Of a stretch of DNA of 64,000 nucleotides, positions 34,925-43,736 are shown piece by piece. The position numbers were made by a program, and so were the translations under genes. The notes beneath the pieces were generated by a model, which was not told the DNA's origin, did not search any database, and was given only the letters and a program-made list of their open reading frames with translations. This stretch comes from Polycyclovorans algicola TG408 (GTDB lineage: Bacteria; Pseudomonadota; Gammaproteobacteria; Nevskiales; Nevskiaceae), in contig NZ_JOMH01000001.1 in assembly GCF_000711245.1 (NCBI RefSeq), positions 3,156,830-3,220,829 of the forward strand, in the 5' to 3' direction. Within the stretch, counting starts at the first letter, position 1; the number at the start of each line of letters is the position of its first letter.

Positions 34925-35851
34925 TTACCCGTACTGCGTCACGTGCTGGCGGGCAAAGTCGAAGTAATTGCGGTTGAAGCAGAACTCGCACCAGCCGGCA
35001 CCCGGCTGACCGTCAATCTCAACCGTCACCGGCGCTTCGTTGAGATAGACCATGGGGTCGTATTCCAACTGGATGTTGGCGAAGGCCTTGCAGTTGATCA
35101 CCACCTTGCGGCCGGCGGCATCGCCCACTTCGGCGCGGAAGGTCTGCTGCATCATCTGGTCGTTGTAGGTGAAGTCGTAGTCGGCCTCAGTGAGGTGCTG
35201 GATGACGCCATCCTTGAAAACAAAGCCGCGCAGCTGCCGGCGACCAAACGACAGCATCTCAAAGAAGTGCACCGAGCAATGTTCCGTGGCGGCATGGAAC
35301 CACTTGTAGTGCTGGTTGAGCCCCCAGATGCGCGGCCCCCAGGAATGATCGCGAATCAGGTAACCACTAAGCGCCAGGTTGCGGCCTTCCACTTCAAGCT
35401 CGGCCGTCAGGCGACCGTGCTGTTCGGTGCGGTCATCCCCGTAATACGGCGGATTGCCGGCTGGGTTTGAACTGAACAGATACGGCGGGTGCAGGGCCTC
35501 AAAAGCACCCTTGAAGCGGATGCGCTCGCCGTTCCATTCCAGTTCGACGCGCTGATGCGGCTGGGTCACCGCCATGCGCAGCGGGCCGGAGAGCCAGTCA
35601 TCAAAGTTCATGGTGTCGGACACGACCTCATCGAACTGTTCGTGGATCGGTGCCGACAGGCCCGCGCCGAACAGCGTCATCTTGGCTTTGGCCGAACCGT
35701 CGGCCAGCACGGCGGGATAAATGAATCCGGCGATCCCGTGCTCGGGAAACATCAGCATGTGGGCCAGCGACTCGCGACCACCGGGCTTCATCGCGTGGCG
35801 GAAGGCGTGGGCGTCGGGCACGGGTGGCAGGGTTTCGAGTTTGCGGGTCAT
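34925..35851 (-). CDS. DUF7064/7065-like protein of unknown function
   Basis: A 308-residue soluble protein, beta-rich in appearance. The most distinctive block is SGYLIRDHSWGPRIWG (about 163-178), a RDHSWGxR motif shared by a group of lipocalin-like uncharacterised proteins often found with phosphotransferases. There is no signal peptide. It is the first gene of the three-gene set with the kinase and methyltransferase. I do not assign an activity; binding or conversion of a hydrophobic molecule would fit the fold class (inference). Confidence 0.7.
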   Translation of the reverse strand: MTRKLETLPPVPDAHAFRHAMKPGGRESLAHMLMFPEHGIAGFIYPAVLADGSAKAKMTLFGAGLSAPIHEQFDEVVSDTMNFDDWLSGPLRMAVTQPHQRVELEWNGERIRFKGAFEALHPPYLFSSNPAGNPPYYGDDRTEQHGRLTAELEVEGRNLALSGYLIRDHSWGPRIWGLNQHYKWFHAATEHCSVHFFEMLSFGRRQLRGFVFKDGVIQHLTEADYDFTYNDQMMQQTFRAEVGDAAGRKVVINCKAFANIQLEYDPMVYLNEAPVTVEIDGQPGAGWCEFCFNRNYFDFARQHVTQYG

Positions 35852-35954
35852 CGGTCTCTCCGGAAAGGAATTGGCAAGCGGGCGATCTTCGCCTGGGGAC
35901 TGATACTGCCCAAGCCTGGGTGGCGCGCACTGTCACCCGGGTGACACGGCGGCC

Positions 35955-36677
35955 TCAGGCTTTGTCTGGCGTGGGCAGGCCCAGCAAATGGCCGTAACGC
36001 TCGACGATGCGCGCCCGGCTGTGCAGGATGACACCGCCAACACGCACCGTCAGCAAGCCCTCGTGCTGCAGGGCCTTCAATGCCGGATTGAGCTTTTGCC
36101 GCGACGCGCCGACCACTTTGCCCAGCTCTTCCTGCGACAGCTTCAGGTTGATCGGCTGTGCGTCCGTGGCCGCCTTCTCATGACTGAAAGACAGGAAGTA
36201 CAGCATCTTGATCAGGCGCTGCTTGAGCGTCAGCGCGCTGTGGTCCAGACCGAACAGCCGGTGCAGACTGAAGCGCAGGGCAAACACCCGCAGCAGCGCC
36301 TTCGACAGCGCCGGATGGGCGTCAAGCAGGTCGTGAAACTGCCGACGGCTCACCACACGCACGGTCACCGGCGACAGGGTCACCACGTCCCACGACGCCG
36401 GCAGGTCGGTGAACAATTCAGACAACCCGATCCAGTCGCCCTGTTGCATATAGGTCAGGACCTCTTCGCGGCCTTCGTGGTCCCACGAGCAATACTTCAC
36501 ACGCCCGGCCTGCACCTGAAACACGTCGCGCGGCAACGAACCCCGTCGCAGAATTCGCGCGCCGGCGACAACGCTTCGATAGCGGCTCACGGCGTCAATG
36601 TCGGCGCGCACCGAGGGCGGCAGATCATCGATGAAATCGTGCAGATTGCGAATCGGGTTCAGGCTGGGGCCGCTCAC
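35955..36677 (-). CDS. Crp/Fnr-family transcriptional regulator
   Basis: A 240-residue regulator. Residues about 30-140 form the cyclic-nucleotide-binding-like beta barrel (RILRRGSLPRDVFQVQAGRV, LTYMQQGDWIGLSELF). Residues about 170-235 carry the winged helix-turn-helix with LSQEELGKVVGASRQKLNPALKAL. No N-terminal cysteine cluster for an Fe-S centre is seen, so it is not an FNR oxygen sensor. Its start overlaps the stop of the upstream DUF2235 gene by ATGA, so the two are translated together. Confidence 0.9.
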   Translation of the reverse strand: MSGPSLNPIRNLHDFIDDLPPSVRADIDAVSRYRSVVAGARILRRGSLPRDVFQVQAGRVKYCSWDHEGREEVLTYMQQGDWIGLSELFTDLPASWDVVTLSPVTVRVVSRRQFHDLLDAHPALSKALLRVFALRFSLHRLFGLDHSALTLKQRLIKMLYFLSFSHEKAATDAQPINLKLSQEELGKVVGASRQKLNPALKALQHEGLLTVRVGGVILHSRARIVERYGHLLGLPTPDKA

Positions 36678-37690
36678 CCGTCCACCACAATTTTCGACCA
36701 GTCGTTGTCCACCGAGTCGAGCAAGGCACGCAGTGCCGGGCTGCGCACGGTCAGCGCCGGGTCTTCGAAACGCTGACGCACGCTGACGTGCACGCAGGGC
36801 TCGACGGCGCGTGGTGCGGACCGGCGCAGCAGCCTGTAGGCACCCTTGTATTCGTTGTGCTGTGGGGCGCGGTAATCGGGCTGCATCTGCGCGCCAAAGT
36901 GCGGCTCAAAACGCAGACCGCAGCGCTCGGCCTCGCCCGCCATCCACACCCCGGCATGGTCGCCCAGCGCGTGGTTGGCGTAGCCGCCGCCGATGTCGGT
37001 ATGCACGCCGGAAAACCACACCTGCTTAAGGTCCAGACCGGGCTTGCGGGTCCACAAGGTCGGCACGAAGTCCTGGCGGTTTTCGTCGATTGCCACCGCG
37101 TGGCGGGCGCATTCGATGATGCTGCTCGGCTCGGCGTCGTGAAACAGATAGCGCCCGGTGTTCAGCGTGCCGATGAAGGGCGCGGGAATGCCCAGCGCGC
37201 CCACCGTGTCCCAGACGCCGACGAAGGCGATGGCCGTGCGGTCGGCGACGGCGTAGTCGCGGCGAAATAAGGTGGCGCGATCTTCACCCGGCGCGGAGGT
37301 TTTGTGGCGCGCCCGGTACAGCTCATAGGCCTCGGGAATGCGTGCCGCATGCGCCCGCTTGAGCACACCGCAGTTGCGGATAAAACCAGCCAGCGAACGC
37401 ACCGTGTAGGCGCCGCGGCTGAAGCCGAAAAAGAACAGCGCATCGCCGGCGTCATGGTTGTGCACGATGAAGCGGTAAGCATCCATGATGTTCTTGTCGA
37501 TGCCCGCGCCGGTGGCACCCCCTTTGATGCGGTCGCCCTCCGAACCCACGCCCCAGTCGTAGAACACCACCTGTTTTTGGCGCCTGGCATCGACCGGCGC
37601 GATGCCGCGCGCCAGCCGCATGACATGGGTCGGGTGCTCGGACTCAGGGCTCTGCCAGGTGCCGTCGGCACAGATCACGATGCGTTTCAC
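36674..37690 (-). CDS. DUF2235 alpha/beta-hydrolase-like protein
   Basis: A 338-residue protein of the DUF2235 family, related to T6SS-associated Tle1-type phospholipases. It starts VKRIVICADGTWQ, typical of the family, at a GTG with AGGAG seven bases upstream; the longer ORF start was rejected for that reason. The nucleophile elbow is FFGFSRGAYTVRSLAGF (GxSxG). A probable catalytic Asp is in FVGVWDTVGALG and a His in VHTDIGGGY. No secretion signal or T6SS gene is nearby, so an effector role is not supported. It is coupled to a Crp-type regulator. Confidence 0.85.
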   Translation of the reverse strand: MKRIVICADGTWQSPESEHPTHVMRLARGIAPVDARRQKQVVFYDWGVGSEGDRIKGGATGAGIDKNIMDAYRFIVHNHDAGDALFFFGFSRGAYTVRSLAGFIRNCGVLKRAHAARIPEAYELYRARHKTSAPGEDRATLFRRDYAVADRTAIAFVGVWDTVGALGIPAPFIGTLNTGRYLFHDAEPSSIIECARHAVAIDENRQDFVPTLWTRKPGLDLKQVWFSGVHTDIGGGYANHALGDHAGVWMAGEAERCGLRFEPHFGAQMQPDYRAPQHNEYKGAYRLLRRSAPRAVEPCVHVSVRQRFEDPALTVRSPALRALLDSVDNDWSKIVVDG

Positions 37691-37773
37691 GGGGGCGCTC
37701 CTGCTCGGATTTAATGTTCTGCCGTGTGGCTGAATATGCGCCAGCGAGACTGCTTTGCGCCACACTTGCCGCC

Positions 37774-38886
37774 ATGAACCAAGCTGCCCGCCCCGCCCTG
37801 CCCGATTCGCTGATTGCCCCCCATCGTCGGGGACGCCGCATCGGCGTGTTGATGGTGAATCTCGGCACCCCCGAATCACCAACCCCCGGCGCCATCCGCC
37901 GCTACTTGCGCCAGTTCCTCAGCGACCGCCGCGTGGTGGAAGTGCCGCGCCCGATCTGGTGGCTGATCCTGAATCTGCTGATCCTGCCGCTGCGGCCGAT
38001 CAAGCTCGCCAAAACCTACGGCTCGGTGTGGCACAGGGACGGCTCGCCGCTGATGGTCATCAGCCGCCAGCAGCACGCCGCGCTCAAGGCCGCCATGGGC
38101 GATGACGCCGTGGTCGAACTGGCGATGACCTATGGCGAGCCGTCGGTTGGCAACGCCCTCGCCCGCCTGAAAGCACAGGACGTCGACCGGCTGCTGGTGC
38201 TGCCGCTGTACCCGCAGTATTCGGCGACCACCACGGCTGCGGTGACCGACGCGGTGTTCAGGGTGCTCATGCAAGACCGCGACCCGCCGGCGCTGCGTGT
38301 CATCCGCCAGTACCACGACGACCCGGGCTACATCGACGCGCTGGCACGCTCGGTGGAACGTCACTGGGCCGAGCACGGGCGTGGCGATCATCTGCTGTGC
38401 TCATTCCACGGCATCCCGCAGCGCAACCTGCTGCGCGGCGATCCTTACCATTGCCAGGCGCACAAGACCGCCCGCCTGCTGCGCGAACGGCTGGGGCTGG
38501 ACGATGCCGCGATGAGCCTCAGCTTTCAGAGCCGGCTCGGCAAAATGCCGTGGCTGCAGCCCTACACCGACCAGCACGTCACCCAGTTGGCGCAGCGCGG
38601 CATCAAGAAGCTGGACGTGATCTGCCCCGGCTTTGCCGCCGACTGCCTTGAGACACTGGAAGAAGTCGCCATCGGCTACGGCGAAACCTTCACCCACGCC
38701 GGCGGCGCTGCGCTGCGCTACATCCCGGCACTGAACGCCGAGACTGATCACATCGACTATTTGGCAACGCTGACCCGCCGCCATTTGCAGGGCTGGGACG
38801 CCAGCACCGACGCCGCCACCGAGGTCGATCAGCGCCTCGCAAACGTGGCGCGCGTGCTGCCCGGCGCCCATATCAAGGGGCTGTAG
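37774..38886 (+). CDS. hemH: Ferrochelatase
   Basis: Inserts Fe2+ into protoporphyrin IX, the last step of haem synthesis. The 370-residue protein has the family start IGVLMVNLGTPESP, the catalytic His in LLCSFHGIPQRNL, and the acidic metal-path residues in CPGFAADCLETLEEVA. I placed the start at the ATG at 37774, 35 residues ahead of the extra N-terminal sequence end usual in this group; an ATG at 37714 in the same frame is possible. It is divergent from the DUF2235 gene. Confidence 0.96.
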   Translation: MNQAARPALPDSLIAPHRRGRRIGVLMVNLGTPESPTPGAIRRYLRQFLSDRRVVEVPRPIWWLILNLLILPLRPIKLAKTYGSVWHRDGSPLMVISRQQHAALKAAMGDDAVVELAMTYGEPSVGNALARLKAQDVDRLLVLPLYPQYSATTTAAVTDAVFRVLMQDRDPPALRVIRQYHDDPGYIDALARSVERHWAEHGRGDHLLCSFHGIPQRNLLRGDPYHCQAHKTARLLRERLGLDDAAMSLSFQSRLGKMPWLQPYTDQHVTQLAQRGIKKLDVICPGFAADCLETLEEVAIGYGETFTHAGGAALRYIPALNAETDHIDYLATLTRRHLQGWDASTDAATEVDQRLANVARVLPGAHIKGL

Positions 38887-38914
38887 CCCGCCTGAGCCCG
38901 GCACGGCGCTAGCG

Positions 38915-40261
38915 CTACTGCTCGATACCGCGCACGTACACCTCGATGACGCCGGGGATCTCGCCGGGCTGTGCGGTGCGCACGGCATAGATGATGCGGT
39001 CGCCGGGCACACCGAGGCCCATCAACAAGCCTCGCGACAGCCGGGCGCGGCGCGCCGTGCTGACCTCGTTGGTCTGAGTGGCAATGCCCACCAACTGGAC
39101 CTGCCCACGACCCGAGCGCAGCAGGGCCTCGCGGTAAGGTTCCAAGCCTTGGCGCAGGCCGCCGACCTGCTCGGGCGAGACCTCGTAGTCGTTGCCCGCC
39201 TCGAACGTCAGCCGCCAGACGCGCGTGCCCCCGGGCGCCGGCCCGGCCACGACGGAATTTTTTACCGGACGTGCCGGCTCCATGCGCGTCGCCTGCGGCA
39301 CGACCGGGACTGACTCGGCGCTCACCTGCGGGACGATTTCAGGTCCGGGCGTGGCTTGCGGGCTGGGCGATGGCGACTCACCTTCCGCGGCCGGCTCGGT
39401 GACGGCAGCGAGTGATGGCGTCGGCGTCAGACTCGGCGGCACCGTGGGGCTCGGACTCGGACTCGGACTCGGACTCGGACTTGGGCTCGGACTCGGGCTT
39501 GGGCTTGGGCTTGGGCTTGGGCTTGGGCTTGGGCTTGGGCTTGGGCTTGGGCTTGGGCTTGGGCTTGGGCTTGGGCTTGGCACGATAAGACCACGGAACG
39601 TCGGCTGCGGTGTCGCGGTGGGGACGCTGGACGCCGTCGGCGCTGCCGTCAGGCTCGGCGTGGGCGGTGTCACGGTCGGTGGTGGTTGGGCAGGCTGAGC
39701 CGTCGCCGTGGGTGTGGCGCGGGCCGGCACACCCGGCATGCCGGGCAGCTCAACCCGCACGTCAACCCCGCGCCGGTCGCTGCCATCCTTGGCGCAGCCA
39801 ACACGGTCGGCGGGCAAGCCGAGCTGGGTGCCCTGGCATTGGTCAAGGCCGTCGGGCACGCCGTCAAAGTCGCTGTCGATGGCACAGCCGCTGGCATCGA
39901 CCTGCGCGCCCGGCGGGGTTTGCGGGCATGGGTCCTGATGATCGGGCACGCCGTCGCCATCGCTGTCGATCTGCAGCGGACAACCAAAGGCGTCGATGAC
40001 GGTGTTGGCCGGCGTATCGGGGCATAGGTCGGCGATGTCGGGAATGCCGTCGGCATCGCTGTCGCGCGTCTCGGGCGTCGGCGCTGCGCAGCCGAACACG
40101 TCCACCGGGGTGCCGGGTCGCGTGTCGGGGCAAAGATCGAAACCATCGGGAATGCCGTCGCCGTCGCGATCAGCGTCCGCCGCGTGCACGGCGGTGCCCG
40201 CCGTGAGCAGCATCACGACCAGCCCAACCCATGATTTCCCGACTCCCCGAAACCCTCGCAT
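38915..40261 (-). CDS. Secreted protein with thrombospondin type 3 repeats and a Pro-Ser linker
   Basis: A 448-residue exported protein. A signal peptide ends near TAVHA-AD (residue about 28). Four calcium-binding TSP3-like repeats follow (DRDGDGIPDGFDLCPDT, DSDADGIPDIADLCPDT, DSDGDGVPDHQDPCPQT, DSDFDGVPDGLDQCQGT). A Pro/Thr-rich stretch leads to about 22 consecutive Pro-Ser pairs. The C-terminal 100 residues resemble a degenerate OmpA-like domain (VQLVGIATQTN, ARRARLSRGLLMGLGVP). It probably spans the periplasm or outer surface. The Pro-Ser run is encoded by a hexanucleotide tandem repeat prone to length change. Confidence 0.75.
   Translation of the reverse strand: MRGFRGVGKSWVGLVVMLLTAGTAVHAADADRDGDGIPDGFDLCPDTRPGTPVDVFGCAAPTPETRDSDADGIPDIADLCPDTPANTVIDAFGCPLQIDSDGDGVPDHQDPCPQTPPGAQVDASGCAIDSDFDGVPDGLDQCQGTQLGLPADRVGCAKDGSDRRGVDVRVELPGMPGVPARATPTATAQPAQPPPTVTPPTPSLTAAPTASSVPTATPQPTFRGLIVPSPSPSPSPSPSPSPSPSPSPSPSPSPSPSPSPSPSPSPSPSPSPTVPPSLTPTPSLAAVTEPAAEGESPSPSPQATPGPEIVPQVSAESVPVVPQATRMEPARPVKNSVVAGPAPGGTRVWRLTFEAGNDYEVSPEQVGGLRQGLEPYREALLRSGRGQVQLVGIATQTNEVSTARRARLSRGLLMGLGVPGDRIIYAVRTAQPGEIPGVIEVYVRGIEQ
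39448..39581. repeat. Hexanucleotide tandem repeat encoding Pro-Ser
   Basis: About 22 copies of a 6-bp unit, GGGCTT and its variants GGACTC/GGGCTC, in frame within the TSP3 protein gene. The GGGCTT units are nearly perfect over about 90 bp, while the GGACTC units cluster at one end. Slippage would change the linker by whole Pro-Ser pairs without a frameshift. Confidence 0.9.
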
Positions 40262-40356
40262 GCGCTTGATCAGCGATCCCGTTGTGAACGGCCACCGTTA
40301 CTCTAGTCCACGGGGCTGGTGCGCGCGTCTGACCCAGACGACCTACAAAGTCGGCG

Positions 40357-42105
40357 CTAGCAACTTACCGGCAGCCGGGCCTCAATTCGCAGGCCCCGGG
40401 GCTTGCCTGAGGTCACCTGCAATTGGCCCCCCAGCAGGGCGGCGCGCTCGCGCATGCCGAGCATGCCGAAATGCGCCGGCGCTGCGGCGGGCGTGGCCGG
40501 CAAGCCGACGCCGTCATCTTCAATCACCAGCACCCACTCGCAGTCGGAGCGGGTCAGTGACAGCGTCAGCCGCGTGGCCCCGGCGTGGCGCAGCACGTTG
40601 GTGGTGGCCTCCTGGGCGATGCGAAACAGGGCGTTTTCCAGTGCCGGGCCGAAACGTCCGGGCGCGTCTTCCAGCGCCAGGGTCAGCGTCAACCCGCCAC
40701 GTTCGGCCAGGCGCTGGGCGTAGCTGCGCAGCGCCGGCACCAGGCCCAGGTCATCCAGCATGGCCGGGCTGAGATCCAACGAGAGCGTACGCACCTGTTC
40801 AATCAGCCCGCCAAATTGCTCGATCCAGCGGCGGCGCAGCGCTTGCGGCAGTTTCAGCGCGGGATTGCGGACTTCAATCAAGCCCGCGGTGAGTTGCTGG
40901 CCGATTTCGTCGTGCAGTTCGCGCGCCAGGTGACGGCGCTCGTGTTCCTGGACCTGCACCAGTTGCGCGCCCAGGGCGCGCAAGCGCTCGGCCATGGCCG
41001 CCAGCTCGGCTTCGCGCTGGCGTTGCCCGGTGACGTCCATCACCACGGCCAACAGCCGCCGCAGCGGTGCTTGGGCCAGACACAGGCCGCGCTCACTGAC
41101 CCAGCGGGTGTCGCCGGCAAGGTCGATGACCCGATAGGTTTGTTCGTACGCACAGCCATCCGCCACAGCCTGTTGCCAGCGGGCGCGTGCCGACGCGCGA
41201 TCAGCCGGGTGCATGTGCAGGGTCAGGTGCTCGAAGCCCTCCATCAGTTCATCGGCCGCGCAGCCCAGCACCGCGCGGGCCTCGGGCGTGACCCGCAGCC
41301 GGTCGGCGTCGACATCGAACTGCCAACTGCCCATGCCGGCCGCCTGTAACACCAGGCCTTGCTGCACCTGTGAGGCCTCGAGCTGCTGGCGGATGCGCTG
41401 CTGCTCGCGGGCATCGCGCACGATCAGTGTATGCACCCGCTCGCCGCGCAGTTGCAGGGTGCTCACCGACACCGTGACCGGCACTTGCGCGCCATTGGCG
41501 TGATGCGCCGTCATCGTCTGGCCACTGCCCGGCGACAGAAGGCCGTCGGGGCCGGTCTCGACAGGCCGCAACCACCGATGGACCGGCTGCCCCAGTAGTT
41601 CGTTGCCGGACACGCCGAGCAGGCGCTTCGCGGCGTGGTTGCACGACAGCACCTGCAGGTCGGCATCCAGGGTGATGATGGGATCGGCCGCCGAGGCGAC
41701 GATGCCTTCTTGGCGCAACAACCGCGCGTTGAGTCGCGCCGTTTCGTCCAGCGCTACGGTGATGTCAGCCTGATGGGCGATGACGACGATGCCGTCGATC
41801 TCGGTGGGCAGACGTTCTGCGGTCTCGCTGATCCAGCGTCGTTCACCGCCCGCGCTCACCCAGCGGTAGGTCTGCTGGTAGCGATCGCCGGGCGCCTTCA
41901 GCGCTTGGCGTGCCGCGAGCAGGCTGGCGTGGTCGTCGGCGTGCACCTGCCAGTCCGGTCCGGAACCGGCCGCCGCGACCCGGTTGCGGTACACCTCCCC
42001 GCCCTTGGCATCAAAGCCAACGACGCTCAGTGGCGACGTCTCGGCCAGCAGGCAGGGCGGTGTTGCCGCTGAAGGCAACAGCGCTGAGTTCAATGGAGCG
42101 TTCAT
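40357..42105 (-). CDS. PAS-domain sensor histidine kinase of the NarX/HisKA_3 type
   Basis: A 582-residue cytoplasmic sensor kinase with no clear membrane segment. PAS-like domains are seen at about 22-120, 128-240 (GIVASAADPIITLDADLQVL) and 250-370 (MGSWQFDVDADRLRVT). The phosphorylation helix is HERRHLARELHDEIGQQL (His in ELHDE), and the ATPase domain has ALFRIAQEATTNVLRHAGAT and VIEDDGVGLPA. Such kinases usually pair with a NarL-type regulator, which is absent from the neighbourhood. I used the ATG at 42105; a TTG six codons earlier is open. It lies downstream of the chemotaxis cluster beyond a MITE-like element. Confidence 0.88.
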   Translation of the reverse strand: MNAPLNSALLPSAATPPCLLAETSPLSVVGFDAKGGEVYRNRVAAAGSGPDWQVHADDHASLLAARQALKAPGDRYQQTYRWVSAGGERRWISETAERLPTEIDGIVVIAHQADITVALDETARLNARLLRQEGIVASAADPIITLDADLQVLSCNHAAKRLLGVSGNELLGQPVHRWLRPVETGPDGLLSPGSGQTMTAHHANGAQVPVTVSVSTLQLRGERVHTLIVRDAREQQRIRQQLEASQVQQGLVLQAAGMGSWQFDVDADRLRVTPEARAVLGCAADELMEGFEHLTLHMHPADRASARARWQQAVADGCAYEQTYRVIDLAGDTRWVSERGLCLAQAPLRRLLAVVMDVTGQRQREAELAAMAERLRALGAQLVQVQEHERRHLARELHDEIGQQLTAGLIEVRNPALKLPQALRRRWIEQFGGLIEQVRTLSLDLSPAMLDDLGLVPALRSYAQRLAERGGLTLTLALEDAPGRFGPALENALFRIAQEATTNVLRHAGATRLTLSLTRSDCEWVLVIEDDGVGLPATPAAAPAHFGMLGMRERAALLGGQLQVTSGKPRGLRIEARLPVSC

Positions 42106-42190
42106 GCCGACAGGTTGCCGCAACCCCTGGCGGCGTCAAGCCAGCGATGACGGGCGGTGATGGCGGCCTGCTGGCAGGCAAGGCTTAGTC

Positions 42191-42370
42191 AGGGAACCTC
42201 TGAAAAACGTAGCGAGCGAAGCTCAGTTCGCGTTCCGCCGGAGCGCAGACAGAGCAGTGACCGAAGCACCGCTTCGCAGTGCTGCGATGGGAATGTATTG
42301 AAATACATGAGTATTTCGAGCACCGCCGGAACGCGAAATGACGAGCGCAGTAGTTTTGCGGAGGTTCCTT
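42191..42370. mobile_element. MITE-like element, copy A (180 bp)
   Basis: A non-coding element with imperfect terminal inverted repeats: one end is AGGGAACCTCTGAAAA, and the complement of the other is AAGGAACCTCCGCAAAA. It has an internal palindrome, TGTATT-GA-AATACA. It is homologous to the reverse complement of copy B at 43585-43728 but carries about 36 extra bases in the middle. The last two bases of this copy form part of the stop codon of the MCP gene. No transposase is present in the window for it. Confidence 0.8.
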
Positions 42371-43550
42371 AGAAAAGCTCGACCCCGCCCGCTTGCATCG
42401 CCACCTGCGTGACCGGCTTGTGCGGCGCCACCACCACCTGCGCCTTGACATTGCGCACCCGCGTCATCACCCGCTCAAGTTCGGGCACCACGTCTTGCCC
42501 GCCATTGAACTGCAGGGCTTCGAGTGCGGCCGTCTCGCGTTCAATGTCTTCGAGCCGCGACAGGTGCATTTCGGCAGCGCCTAGCGCCTGGCTGGTCAGG
42601 TCTTCGAACTGCAGCGCGCGCACTGCCTCGGCGACCGACTGGCCAATACGCTGCGCCGAGCCCTGTGCCTGCTGCAGGGTTTCGCCCAGGGTTTGGTTCA
42701 GGGCTTCGACATGGCCGATGAGGCGGGTCGTGCCGCTGTGGGCTTCGTCGCTGAGCGAGCCGTCGCGCTGGCTCATGGCACTGACGGTGGCACGCACGGT
42801 CGACACCGCTTCACGCGCGCCCAAGGCCAGACCGCGAATCTGCTCGTTGAAGGTGTTCGAGCGCTGCGACAGCGAACGAACCTCGTCGGCGACCACCGCA
42901 AAGCCGCGCCCCGCCTCCCCGGCACGCGCCGCTTCAATGGCTGCGTTGAGTGCCAAGAGATTGGTCTGGTCGGCGATGGTTTTCACGTCTTCCAGCAGCA
43001 CGAACATGCCGTCGAGCTTTTTCGACATTTCGTCGATCTGCTGCACGGTCATGCCCGACTGGCTGGACACCTGCCCCAGCGCGGTCGCCATGCGCTCCAT
43101 CAGTTGCCGTGCCTCGTCGGCAAACTCGCGAACGTTGCCGGTGCCCGGACCGTTGCCGCGGCGTTCGACCATGTTGCTCATCAGTGCGGCCTGGCCGCGT
43201 GATTCGGTGTTGAGACCCTCAAAGCTGTGACCCAGGCGCTTGACCGCATCGCTGACCAGGCCGCGGGCACGGGTGATCTCGGCGTGCGTGCCCTGAATTT
43301 CGGCGACGACAAACTCGCGCATTTCACTCACCAGTTCGGCACCACTTTTTCGCGCCTGATGGGCGGCGCCGTGGTGGGTCATCTGGTAGCGGAACAGGTA
43401 GGCCAGCGACCACGCCACGACGGTGGCGGCGGCACTCAGATACACCCACCCCGGCTGATTGCTGACCAGCAGCAAGTACAGATGCAGCCCCGACAGGGTG
43501 ACCGGCGCAGCCAGCAGCAGCAGGTCAACGTGGGCGGTCTTGAGGGTCAT
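42369..43550 (-). CDS. Methyl-accepting chemotaxis-type protein
   Basis: A 393-residue protein with two closely spaced N-terminal membrane segments ([20 protein letters not shown], and about 35-52) and no large periplasmic domain. A cytoplasmic part contains the MCP signalling hairpin: [38 protein letters not shown] is split over about 193-230. The start is the ATG at 43550 with GGAG eight bases upstream. The ending VELF resembles the CheD C-terminus next door only by chance. It lies between cheB and a histidine kinase gene and is bordered on both sides by copies of the same MITE-like element. Confidence 0.92.
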   Translation of the reverse strand: MTLKTAHVDLLLLAAPVTLSGLHLYLLLVSNQPGWVYLSAAATVVAWSLAYLFRYQMTHHGAAHQARKSGAELVSEMREFVVAEIQGTHAEITRARGLVSDAVKRLGHSFEGLNTESRGQAALMSNMVERRGNGPGTGNVREFADEARQLMERMATALGQVSSQSGMTVQQIDEMSKKLDGMFVLLEDVKTIADQTNLLALNAAIEAARAGEAGRGFAVVADEVRSLSQRSNTFNEQIRGLALGAREAVSTVRATVSAMSQRDGSLSDEAHSGTTRLIGHVEALNQTLGETLQQAQGSAQRIGQSVAEAVRALQFEDLTSQALGAAEMHLSRLEDIERETAALEALQFNGGQDVVPELERVMTRVRNVKAQVVVAPHKPVTQVAMQAGGVELF

Positions 43551-43584
43551 GGGCAAAGCTCCGTGGCGGGTATGAAGAGATCTG

Positions 43585-43728
43585 AAGGAACCTCTGCAAA
43601 ACTACTGCGCTCGTCATTTCGCATTCCGGCGGTGCTCGAAATACTCATGTATTTCAATACATTCCGTTTCCTGTGCTCCGGCGAAACGCAAACTGAGCTT
43701 CGCTCGCTACGTTTTTCAGAAGTTCCTT
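43585..43728. mobile_element. MITE-like element, copy B (144 bp), inverted relative to A
   Basis: Terminal repeats begin AAGGAACCTCTGCAAAA and end near CAGAAGTTCCTT. The interior, including ATGTATTTCAATACAT, is the reverse complement of copy A apart from the missing 36-bp middle. It fills the gap between the cheB stop (43737) and the MCP start (43550), so it lies in the leader or promoter region of the MCP gene. Confidence 0.8.
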
Positions 43729-43736
43729 AATGAGTG

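Noticed and set aside
39192..39698. A Gly-Leu repeat protein on the plus strand
   Set aside because: Antisense reading of the Pro-Ser hexanucleotide tract of the TSP3 protein.
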